From positions 17,775,066 through 17,839,065 of the forward strand of contig OY720099.1 of assembly GCA_963082875.1 (NCBI GenBank): a DNA stretch of 64,000 bases. The letters are read 5' to 3'. A program made the position numbers and the translations under genes. Below are positions 13,373 to 25,100 of the stretch, in pieces. Each line of letters opens with the position of its first letter. Within the stretch, counting starts at the first letter, position 1. Origin of the DNA: Corella eumyota. Lineage: Eukaryota; Chordata; Ascidiacea; Phlebobranchia; Corellidae. The notes under the pieces are model-generated. The model saw only the letters and a list, made by a program, of their open reading frames with translations. It searched no databases and was not told the DNA's origin.

Positions 13373-13834
13373 TTAAATTTTTTTTTAAAGTAATTTTTGA
13401 AATGCAATATTTATTTTGTAATAATTATTAAAGCCAAAACTGCCAATTTTTTGTTTTAATATTTTTTGGGTTATTTTAAAATACTAAAAAAGGTAATAAA
13501 TATATATTTAATTATTTTTCGATGAAGTTTAATTCCTTGTTTAAGTGCATTTTTTAGTATTTTTTTTTTAATATTTGTTCTTCGTTACTAAAGATATTGT
13601 CTCCCCTATTAAATTTATTTTCGTCTAGAATAAGTTCATTTTAATAAAAATATCTTTTTACATCAGAAGAAATTTATGACTAGGTAAATAAAAAGTTTAA
13701 CTATTATTAGGTAAAGTTAAATAGAAACTAATACAATCACGGTTTTTAGTCTTCACCAAACTGGGGTTAAGTACTAGTGTTTCTAAGTTTTATTCCTATT
13801 TATTTTAAGTTGTAGATAGAGTAACATAAGTTAA
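13373..13834. other. SENP 3' flank
   Basis: AT-rich sequence after the SENP stop codon, probably 3' UTR and spacer. I see no further gene. Confidence 0.5.
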
Positions 13835-14616
13835 TCTAAACATAGAGTAACATAAGTTACTCCGACCCAGTCTCGAGTTGCCTGTGGCAGTTTTGGATAT
13901 TATAGATTATAATTCCCGATAATTACGCTGCTGATTAAGTGCTGGCTTAGCAGGAGTTCATACCGTTTATATCGCCTTACTTAAGGTCGCTACAGCATGA
14001 GATCAATAAGGATTGAACCCACGACCAAAGGTGGGCACAAAATCGTTAATGCGTTAAACGTTAAATAACGAAGTTAATTTTTTTGTTAAAAGTTAACTTT
14101 TAAGTTAATTTTAAAAATCGTTATCGGACCTGTTAACTTTCGTTAAATTAAGCCCGTTAACTCAATATTTTACAAGTAAATCCATGGTAATATAAGGAAT
14201 ATATATGTTTAAAATCGCCGTTTATCGGGTTTAATCGTCGCAATTTTTAAACGATGTAAGTAATTACTATCCGGCCACTGTTATTTGGGCATTAAGCCTA
14301 TGCCAGTTTTAAAAACTTCTTCTAAACCATTTTCGTCTAGTTAAAACATCGATTAAGAAAAAAACTATTTTTTTAAATTTTTTTTTTATAAAAAAGGTAA
14401 TTTCTTTGTTTGTTTTAATTAAATTTTAACGTTAACGTTTAACGATAACTTCCGTTACACTTGGTTTAATTTACCGAAAAAACGTTAGCGAAGTTACTGT
14501 TATGTGTAACGAATAATCATTCAACGAAGTTGCTTTTTCGTTTAACTGTGCCCACCTATGCCCACGACCTCATGCGTGGTATAGCAAGTGTTCTTACCAC
14601 TACACCACGCTGCCGG
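13835..14616 (-). repeat. SINE interrupted by a hAT-like element
   Basis: Antisense copy lacking its extreme tail. It is split at 14025/14561 by a DNA transposon; outside the insert the two halves join as normal SINE sequence. A short duplication (AGAGTAACATAAGTTA) marks the left end. Confidence 0.85.
14026..14560. mobile_element. hAT-like non-autonomous transposon nested in a SINE
   Basis: Terminal inverted repeats CAAAGGTGGGCACA (14026-14039) and TGTGCCCACCTATG (14547-14560) match at 13 of 14 positions. An exact 8-bp target-site duplication CCCACGAC flanks it (14018-14025, 14561-14568). An 8-bp duplication and CA..GGTGGGCA ends are typical of hAT elements. The 535-bp interior is rich in GTTAA/TTAAC words and has no coding capacity. 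Confidence 0.88.
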
Positions 14617-14953
14617 TAATTAAGTATTGTGCAAGCAGTTCCTACAAAAAAAAATCAAATGATTATACGAATTCCTTGTGTTAAGGTTTAAAATGTTGCT
14701 TAAAAGCTGTGAAATCCGCCTTTCATTTTCGAGGATAACTAACGTGTAAAAAATGGAAAATTCATACCAGAAAAAAACATGGTCGCTAGGTTTTACTCAG
14801 TTCTTGTTTGTTGTCTGTCACTAACTGTACAAAGGTCTATTTCCGATTTTTGCGTAAGTTTTACATTTCGTTTAAGACTACGTGTTAAATTTTGAATCAT
14901 ATGACCGAGTAGTTTATAAGACGTTAGATTAACTATTTACGTAAAAAAAGAAA
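14617..14953. other. BCAP31 upstream region
   Basis: Non-coding AT-rich sequence just before BCAP31. No clear TATA box is visible. It presumably holds the promoter and 5' UTR. Confidence 0.45.
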
Positions 14954-15634
14954 ATGAGTTTACAGTGGACAATAGTGGCCGGTTTTTTGTATGCCGAAAT
15001 CTTCGTGGTGTTACTATTATGTATCCCATTTATTAGTTCTAAAAGATGGAATGCAATTTTTAAATCGCGACTTTTCGGCCTTTTTGTGTTGTATTCGAAT
15101 TTTTACTTTATCACAATCATTTCTATACTATGTTTACTGTTCGCCGATGCCATTAGAGAAGTTAGAAAGTACTCACTACCCGATGCCCAGCAGGTTAACT
15201 TGTCCAATAATCCTAATGCACAAGACCATGTGTTGATGATGCTCTTCAGAGCTCAGCGTAACATCTACATCTCGGGTTTTGCTCTGTTTTTGTTTCTTGT
15301 GTTGCGACAAATGGTCGTTCTTATCAGTGGGAATGCAGCTTTAGAAGCGAATTGTGAAGCATCCAAAAAACAAGCATTAAGTGCTACAAGAGCCGCACAA
15401 TCTCTCATGGAAAACAGTGAAACTGGAGGAGATAATAAAGTAGATCAAGTTGAACTTGAAAATCTCAAGTCCAAACTCGCTGAAGCACGAAGCGACCTGA
15501 AATCGGCGGAGAAAAATTTAGCTGCCATGAAGTCGCAAGCCGAAGCCACAAACAAGGAGTATGACCGCTTAATGGTAGAGCATGCTAACTTGCAAAACGA
15601 GCTAGGTGAAGGGTCAAACAAAAAGGACAACTAG
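14954..15634 (+). CDS. BCAP31: B-cell receptor-associated protein 31 (BAP31), ER membrane chaperone
   Basis: A 226-residue ER membrane protein that helps export or retain membrane cargo. It starts MSLQWTIVAGFLYAEI and has three hydrophobic segments (roughly residues 5-25, 40-62 and 98-118), then a long acidic/basic coiled coil (from about residue 150, ENLKSKLAEARSDLKSAEKN). It ends KKDN, which fits the C-terminal KKxx ER-retrieval signal (human BAP31 ends KKEE). One exon only, somewhat shorter than human (246). The ATG at 14954 follows an A-rich stretch and is the first in frame. Single-exon structure suggests a retrocopy origin or intron loss; it looks intact. Confidence 0.93.
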   Translation: MSLQWTIVAGFLYAEIFVVLLLCIPFISSKRWNAIFKSRLFGLFVLYSNFYFITIISILCLLFADAIREVRKYSLPDAQQVNLSNNPNAQDHVLMMLFRAQRNIYISGFALFLFLVLRQMVVLISGNAALEANCEASKKQALSATRAAQSLMENSETGGDNKVDQVELENLKSKLAEARSDLKSAEKNLAAMKSQAEATNKEYDRLMVEHANLQNELGEGSNKKDN

Positions 15635-16178
15635 GAGAAACTATTGGTTATGGAATTTAAATTACTGAAGTATTTTAAAAAACACTGACACTATGGTTGC
15701 CATGTTGTATATATTCAACAGCTTGAACTTGTAAAATTGTGCATTATATTATTATTTGCTTACTATTAATCTGTAGAAACCGGAATTATATATTTGACAG
15801 GACATTTTTATTATTGTTGTTAATTTAGTTGCGTAGAAAAAAAAGTTAATTCATAATTTTGTGATCTGTAATTATTGTATATGTTTGCTTATTTATATTT
15901 GTTTCACAGTTTGGGTTATCTGCCCTTAATAACTAACTAAACATTTCTAGTGGGTAATATCACATACCTAGGTTGTTTAAAATACCATTTATAAAATTAA
16001 AAATAAATGCTTATGAAAAAAACTTCATTTAAAAATATGTATGCATGAATGTGACTATACTGTGTTAATGTAAGTGTAATAATATTGGTGATAATGAAAA
16101 AATTTGTTTAAATTTAGAAGCAAAAATGTGTAATTGAACGTAAAATAATGTAACTGACTTGAATTGTATGGCACCCAG
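15635..16178. other. Spacer between BCAP31 and SMO
   Basis: Probably the BCAP31 3' UTR (AATAAA near 16002) and the SMO 5' region. A possible splice acceptor CACCCAG ends at 16178, just before the SMO open frame. Confidence 0.45.
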
Positions 16179-16183
16179 TCAAA

Positions 16184-19100
16184 ATGAGTGTTAACACTGC
16201 TAATAACAACTCATTGTCCAATCTTCTTCAGCTGCCTGTTGAATGCAGTAAACCGGCAGAGTCTGATTGTGAAATTTTAAACACTACTAATGCAGTTTGT
16301 TTTGGGACCTCACTTCCCTATCAATCAACATCATATGAGCTTGCCACTGATTCAAGCAATTACACTCAAGTCTATGAGAAACTGTTACTATGGACAGGTG
16401 AAATGTACAGATTTTAATAATAAAACAATAATTATTTTTATAACAACAAAATATTTAATTTTAGTTTATATATATATACTTTTTTTTTAATTTGTGTAGT
16501 TTTATTTTTTTTATTTTGGTTTTTCGCGTATTGATAAAAGTAAATAATAAATATGATATATATACAATTAATATTACAACAATGCAACGGGAAAAAATGA
16601 CAAAATTAATTTAATGATTTAAAACATGCCAAAAGTAATAATGTTTTTACAAAGATTTTATAGTGCATTATGGCATGGTCACCAAACCCAGTATTTATTT
16701 ACTAATTTCTAATGATACACACATTTTTTAGGGGATTTATTTTTTAAATTACTTTTTAGGATTAAGAGCTGTACCAAGATGTTGGGACAAAATCCAACCA
16801 TTATTATGTTCGGTTTATTTACCTCAATGCACTGACAACAAAATTCAACTTCCCGACAGGTTTATATATCCTTGTTTAAATTAACATTTGATTGATATCG
16901 TGTATTTGATAAATTGGACTTAATTAATAGAAACCGACAAATTTTTAACATTCATGTGTTGCAGTTTTAAACTTACAAATTTTTAAAAATTTTTTTTTCA
17001 TTTTTTAGAAAATTATGTCAAAGCACTAGAGGGCCATGTGGTATAGTTCAAGTTGAATATGGGTGGCCTGATTTTTTACAATGTGACAATGATAATGTTT
17101 ACAGGGATAATTGTGAGGTACGGTAAAACTCTATTGTTGTAACATCATTTTTTTCTGCTTAAAACCTATTATATAAGGCAAGATATAGAAACTAAGATCT
17201 TAGTCTTAATGGTATCTACTTTATATTGAGCTTAGTATATAAAGGGCTTTCTTATTTTATGAATAAAAGGCTTAAGAAAATGTATAGCCTATAGAGGTTT
17301 TCCATAATTTTTTCCGTTCTATAATTTTTATGTAAAATATTCTTAAATTTGCATTTTATTAATAAACTAGCAGCATGGTGTCGTGGTAAGAACACTTGCT
17401 ACAACACACATGAGATCATGGGTTTAATCCCCACTGATCTTATGCTGTAGCGCACTTAAGTAAGGTGGTATAAACGGTATGAACTCCTGCTAAGCCAGCA
17501 CTTAATCAGCAGCATAATTATCGGGCAATTATAATTTATAATATCCCAAACTGCCAACGGCAACTCGAGACTGGGTCGGAGTAACTAATGTTACTCTATG
17601 TTTAAGTCGCGGATTCGACCCCACATCGAGAATAAAGATATATACAAAAAAAACACAATAACTGTAATATCTTATTTGTGTAGTTAAATTTACTTTTTAT
17701 GTTATTAGTTTTTTTAATTATTTTTTTTAAACTAAAAATCGTTTTTTAAAACCAAAAATCAATTAATTGTTAATTTATATTTTCTAGACTTCCACCGCTC
17801 TCAAATTTAACCGATCTGATTGTGAACTTCCTCTTATAGCAACCAACAACACTGAATCATTTTATAACGGAGTTGATGGTTGTGGTTTGCAGTGTATGAA
17901 CCCCCTGTTTAATGATGATGAACATCATGAAATCCATACTTTTGTTGCTGTCTGGGCATCTATTGCTATGATCTGTACTTTATTTGCACTAGTAAGATGA
18001 TTTAGTTAATGCTTATAATTATTTTTTGGCAATTTAAAACAGTTTTTAAACAAAATTATGTTTAGATTTTAAGTAAATTTCATATTAAAAAATTTTTTTA
18101 ATAATCATTAAAATTTTAATATTTTTTAAATTTTAGTTGTCATTTTTCATTGATTGGAAAAACTCAAGCAAGTACCCGGCTCGAGTTATCTTCTACATCA
18201 ATCTCTGCTTCTTTATATCTGGGTTCGGGTGGTTGGCCCAGTTCTTTGGTGATGCCAGAAACGAAATTGTTTGTAGAAAAGATGGGACGATGAGATTAGG
18301 TGAACCGGTGTAAGTAGTTTTTATTTTCGGTTTCTTTTTAAAGTTATTATAAGATATTAGGTTGATGAATTACTGCTATTAATTATGTTTTTTCAGGCTC
18401 TAGTAAAAAGAAATTAGTATTTAATTACCAAAAAAAATTTCGTTTATGTTCAGGTTTTTGTTAATGTTTAGTTTTTAAACAATTTTAACATAAAATTTTT
18501 ATACTTTATAAATTGATTTAGATTTATTATTTATTAATTTAGTCTTATAATCATACTAGAATAATATTTACTTTACATATAACGGCAGTTTATTTTTAAA
18601 ATAGAAAAAATAAAGGAAGTGGTATATCATAATGCTTAATAACTTAACTTGTTTACAATATTAATCAGTAATTATCAACTTTTTTTAAAATTAATTATTA
18701 AACAACTTTACAAAAATAAAATCTAAATAAATTATTTAATTTTTAGTGGTACGGGTGAATCCGCTTCTTGTGTGATTATTTTTATCCTTGTTTATTATTT
18801 CCTGATGGCCGGGATAACTTGGTTTGATATTTTGTCTTATTCATGGTACCTTATGTTTAAAGCATTGGGAAGCAACAAGGATTCGTTGCAAGACAAAGTA
18901 TGTGAAAAATTTTTATTAAAAATTTTTTTTTTTATATATCTTTATCCTCGATGTAGAAAGGTTGACTTTACAACCTAAACAAAGAGTAACATTCATTACT
19001 CCGACCCAGTCTTGAGTTGCTTTTGGCAGTTTGGAATATTATAGATTATAATTGGTTAGCAATTATAAGCTGCTGATTAAGTGTTGGCTTAACAAAAGTT

Positions 19101-22100
19101 TTTTATATATATCTTTATCCTCGATGTGGGAAGGTTGACACAACCTAAACATAAAGTAACATTTATCACTCCGACCAAGTCTTAAGTTGCTTTTGGCAGT
19201 TTGGAATATTATGGATTATATTTGCCTTACAATTATAAGCTGCTGATTAAGTGTTGGCTTAACAAAAGTTTTTTATATATATTTTTATCCTCGATGTGGG
19301 AAGGTTGACACAACCTAAACATAAAGTAACATTTATTACTCCGACCAAGTCTTGAGTTGCTTCTGGCAGTTTGGGATATTATGGATTATAAATGCCTTGT
19401 AGCGGCCCCTTAGGGACACGTGATTTTGCCTGATAAGAAGTCTGGGCTACAGTCTTATCTTTTGCCTTTTTTGTATTATGTTGTGTTTTATAAACCGACT
19501 ACCAATTCATTACTTACTTAACTGTTTTTGCTTAACTGAATAATAAATTATATTGTTACAATTTATATACGCTAAATTGGTGACCCCGACGTTTTAAAAC
19601 GAAAATTTTAAAACAATATGACGCAAGAAAATGCTGTAGCGGTTAAACTGCCAACCTTTTGGTCGCAACATGCCAAAATTTGGTTTAACCAAGCAGAAGC
19701 CCAATTTACTCTGCGAAATATAACAATCGACGAAACGAAATACTGCCATGTTATCGCAGCACTAGACCAGGATACAGCAAAACGCGTAATCGATTTTATG
19801 GAAAATCCACCAACAAAAGGAAAATATATTGCTATCAAAGAACGACTTTTAAAAACGTTTGAGCTTTCCGAGGAAGAACGAGCCCAAAGAATAATTGAAA
19901 TGCCAGAACTTGGAGATAGAAAACCTTCTGCTGTGATGGACGAAATGCTGGCATTGATGGGAAATCACGGATCGTGTTTTCTCTTTAAACATATTTTTTT
20001 GCAACTACTGCCCGAGGAAGTGAGAGTTGGTTTAGCTACCGAAGAAACAACAGACATGAGAGAATTGGCTTTAAAAGCAGATAAATTATGCTTAGCTAAA
20101 CCCCAATTTTCTGGGTTAGTTTCTAAAGTTTATAGATCCCATGAAACTGATTGGAAGTATAATAAACGTCAACCAAATAAAAAAAATCTATGTTTTTATC
20201 ATCAACGTTTCGGAAATAAAGCCAGGCAGTGCTGTCCACCTTGCAGTTTTTCGGAAAACGAATATGCCGGTCGTCAATAACGATGAGGGCGGCCGGCGGC
20301 ACGTTTAATTTATACTTCGTTAAAGACAAGTGTTCAAAACAAAACTTTTTAGTTGATACTGGAGCTGAAATAAGCGTATACCCACCAAGAAGAATTGATC
20401 GATATAATGGCTCTAACCAGAAAAAGCTTCGAGCCGCCAACGGAAGCGAGATTAAGACGTACGGCCAACGCCTATTACATTTGGATTTACCGTTTGGTAA
20501 ATTTAAATGGATTTTCACAATCGCAGAAGTATCTCAACCACTGCTCGGGGCAGATTTTCTTCGAGCCAATTCGCTTTTGGTAGACATAAAAAACAAAACA
20601 TTAATTAGCGCTAAATTAAACACAAACTGTTCGATTGAGTTGTTAGATGTCTCAGCCCCCAGAATAAACGCAATTGGTTTACATCAAAACCAATATGCTG
20701 CTTTACTCGCACAATTTCCACTGATAACAACTCCAAATTTCCAGCAAAAGCAAACCAAACACAAGGTGGAACATTTTCTTATAACAAACGGGCGACCGAT
20801 TAGCGCCCGTGCACGTAGACTGCCACCAGACAAACTGGTACAAGCCAAGCGTGAATTCAACAAGATGGAAAGCATGGGTATTGTCAGAAGATCAGCCAGC
20901 CCGTGGGCATCTCCATTGCACATGGTTAAGAAATCCAACGGTGATTGGAGACCATGTGGAGATTACAGACGACTAAATGCTGTTACCACGCCCGATAGAT
21001 ACCCCATACCACATATTCAAGATTTTTCTGCGAATTTAGAAAACGCAAACATATTTTCAAAAATAGACCTTGTTAGAGGCTACCACCAAGTATCTGTAGC
21101 AACAGAAGATATTCCAAAAACTGCAGTCATTACTCCTTTTGGCTTATTTGAGTACATAAGAATGCCCTTTGGATTAAAAAATGCAGCACAAACTTTTCAA
21201 AGACTGATGGATTGTGTGTGCCGGAATCTTAATTTTGTTTTCGTGTACTTAGATGATATTTTGGTAGCAAGCAAGTCAAAAAGCGAACATTACCAGCATC
21301 TCAAAGAATTGTTTACGCGTCTGAACAAAAACGGTCTAATAATAAACGCGACTAAATGTCAATTCGGACAAACAAGTATTGAATTTTTAGGCCACCGCAT
21401 TGACCACGAAGGAGCCAAGCCTTTACCAAATAAAGTGGAGGTAATAAACAATTTTCCACGACCAACCTCATTTCAAGAACTGCAACGGTTTGCTGGCATG
21501 ATCAATTTTTATCATCGTTTTCTACCAAGAGTGGCTAACATCATGCGACCGATTTACGAAGAAATTAAAAAAAAATCTAAACCTCTACTGTGGAGTGATC
21601 AACTAAATAACGCATTTGTTAAAGCTAAAAACATTTTAGTTAATGCCACTATGCTTTCCCATCCACAAGTAGGAGCGCCAACTGCGTTAACTGTGGATGC
21701 TTCCGATATAGCTGTTGGGGGAGTACTACAGCAAAATATATATGGTTTGTGGAAACCATTGGCCTTCTTTAGCAAACATCTACGGCCACCTGAAATAAAA
21801 TACAGTGCGTTCGACCGTGAACTTCTAGCATTACATCTTGCTATTCGTCATTTTAGGTACTTCTTGGAAGGACGGCACTTTGTAGCTTTTACCGATCACA
21901 AACCACTTACTTATGCATTAACTAAAACTACTTCACCATGGTCAGCTCGCCAACAACGACAACTTAGCGCTATTTCGGAATACACTACGGATATCCGCCA
22001 TATAGAAGGAAAAAAGAATTTTGTTGCTGACGCATTATCAAGACCTGGAATAAATGTCATACAGGCATCTTTAGGAATCAATTTTTCAGATATGGCCTTA

Positions 22101-25100
22101 GATCAAGAAAGAGATAAAGAAATTATAAATGAATTGAAAGCCAACTCTAGTTTAAAAATTGAAAAATTTTCTTGCGACAAAAACCAGACTTCGCTTTTAT
22201 GTGACACAACAACTGGATCACCGCGACCGCTTGTTCCGGAATCTTGGCGTCGAAAAATATTTGATTTAGTTCATGGTTTATCGCATCCATCGATACGAAG
22301 CACAAAGAAACTAATTGCTGAAAAATTTGTTTGGAAAGGACTTAAAAAACAAATTGGCGAATGGGCAAAACAATGTGTTTATTGCCAAAAAGCTAAGGTC
22401 CACAAATGCACAAGAGCCCCACTGCACCACTATTCATTGCCTGTAAAACGATTTGATCATTTAAATATTGACCTTGTGGGACCTTTGCCGCCATCTCAAG
22501 GTTTTAGATATTTGCTTACTGTAGTTGACCGGTTCACAAGGTGGCCAGAGGCGTACCCACTGCAAGAAACATCGACGACATCATGTGCAAAAGTTTTTAT
22601 TCAACAATGGATATCTCGTTTTGGAATACCGTCAACATTGTCGTCAGACCGAGGAGCACAGTTTACATCAAAACTATGGTCAGATATTGCTAAGTTTATG
22701 GGCACTTCTTTGCAATTTACCACAGCATTTCACCCACAGGCCAACGGCCTGGTGGAGCGATTCCATAGACAACTTAAGGCATCGTTGATGTCGCGACTTA
22801 AAGACAACAATTGGGTTGACGAACTGCCTTGGGTTCTACTCGGAATTAGAACCACACCCAAAGAAGATTTAGGATGTTCCTCAGCAGAAATGGTGTATGG
22901 AGCACCACTCACCATTCCAGGCACTTTTGTGGAGGCTACCGACCACAACAACGCACCTGGAAATTTTTTACAAAAGCTCCGCCACGTTATAAAACAAGAA
23001 GCGCCTCAAACCTCGTGGCATTGTAAACCAAATAGCTACATACCTTCTGATTTAAAGAACAGCAGCTTTGTTTTTATTAAGAAAGTGGGATACAAGGCGC
23101 CACTTTGCACCCCATATGAAGGTCCATATAAAGTTATTAAGCACGGATTAAAAACTTTTAAGATTGATATCGGCGGACGTACAGAAATCATTTCGATTGA
23201 CCGCATAAAACCTGCGTATCTGGATCGCAATATGCCTGTACAACTAGCCCAACCAAAGTTACGAGGCAGACCTCGTAAGCAAGTAATTCTAGAAGAAACG
23301 AACGTAAAAACCCATATAGAGACGAAAACAAACTGTCGAAGAGATGGTAACAAGCGTCAAATTAAACCACCACAACGGTTTACCCATTTAACGTAAATGA
23401 ACAATTTTCCGCTTCTGGAGGGGGGTAATGTAGCGGCCCCTTAGGGACACGTGATTTTGCCTGATAAGAAGTCTGGGCTACAGTCTTATCTTTTGCCTTT
23501 TTTTGTATTATGTTGTGTTTTATAAACCGACTACCAATTCATTACTTACTTAACTGTTTTTGCTTAACTGAATAATAAATTATATTGTTACAATTTATAT
23601 ACGCTAAAGCCTTACAATTATAAGCTGCTAATTAAGTGTTGGCTTAACAAAAGTTCTTACCGTTTAGAGCACCTTACTTAAGGGCGCTACAGCATAAGAG
23701 AATTTTTTTGCTCTTGTGTCTTGGATTTTTAAATTAATATTTTATTGAATTTTTTGTTTAAAGGCAAGAGTATTTCATGTGATAGCTTGGTCTGTCCCAT
23801 TTATATTACTACTTGCTTGTTTATCTGTGTCCCAAATTGATGGAGATTCTATGAGTGGGATTTGTATGATTGGATACAGAAATCACATGTAAGTGCCCAG
23901 TTTAGCCCATCTAAATTTATACACAAGCGTTAATTGGTTGTATATATTTCTTTTGTATTTTTTTTCACAAATTTTAAATCATTTTTATTTTTTTAGGTAT
24001 CGTCTTGGGTTCTTACTTATACCAGTTGGAATAGTGTTGGGTATTGGAGGTTTCTTTATTATTAAAGGACTTTTAGCTTTGTTTCATGTAAGAAAAGGTC
24101 ACCCTGGCCTCTTAAGTGAATCTGCTATGTCCAAGATAACATGGGCGATGCTGAGAATTGGTTATTTAAAAAAAATACTTGTTTATAGTTTGTGAAAATT
24201 AAATTTTTTATTTTTTTATATATAAAAAAAAAATTATTTTTTTAGGCGTTTTTGCTGGCCTAGCATTCGTTTTTGTATTTGTAACTTTTGCTGCTTTTTT
24301 GTATGATTTTACTAACCAAGCATTATGGGAGAAGAGCTTCCGAGATTATATAAAGTAAGTTAAATTTTACTTAAATTTAATATATTTTTTATCAAATTTA
24401 GTAATTTTGCTACATTAAAATTATGTAAAAAAAAATGAATGGACTACATTATTGAAGTAGTTTCGAATTTATGTTTTTTTTTTTGTTGTTTACAATTTAC
24501 TATTTTTTTTCTAATTTGTATTTTTTAATTTCATTCCAGGTGTGAAGCTAATGTAACAATCTTGGAGAAGCTGAGTGGCCTACCTCCTGTGGAATGCCAC
24601 CTCGAAAGTCACCCCAATCTTTCCATACTGAAGTTAAACTTGGTTGCTTTGTTTGGGACAGGAATTGTGATGAGTACATGGGTTTGGAACAAGGCCTCGT
24701 TTCATAACTGGAGAAGGGCATGGTACAAGTAAGTAATAAATCTGTGGTAAAATAGCTAAGGAAATTGTTTGTAATTTAGATTATCTTAATTAAGGTTCAA
24801 ATAAATTTCAATATTGGGGCAAATGAAAATTAATTTGACTTTAAAATTTATTTTCTGCTTTATCAAAGTTTAATTTTGACTTATAGAACTGTTAACCAAG
24901 AATTGCAATTTTTTTTATTCTGTTTTTTTTTTGGGTTAGGTTAATTAGAAGAAGTGATAACGAAACAAAAAGAATTCAGCGCAAAGATAAACTTATCGCA
25001 AAGGCTTTTGCAAATAGACTTAAAAGGTAAATGTATTTTATTAAACAACAAATTTTAATCCTATAGAAAAAAGCACATTAACAAAAATTTTATTCTAATA

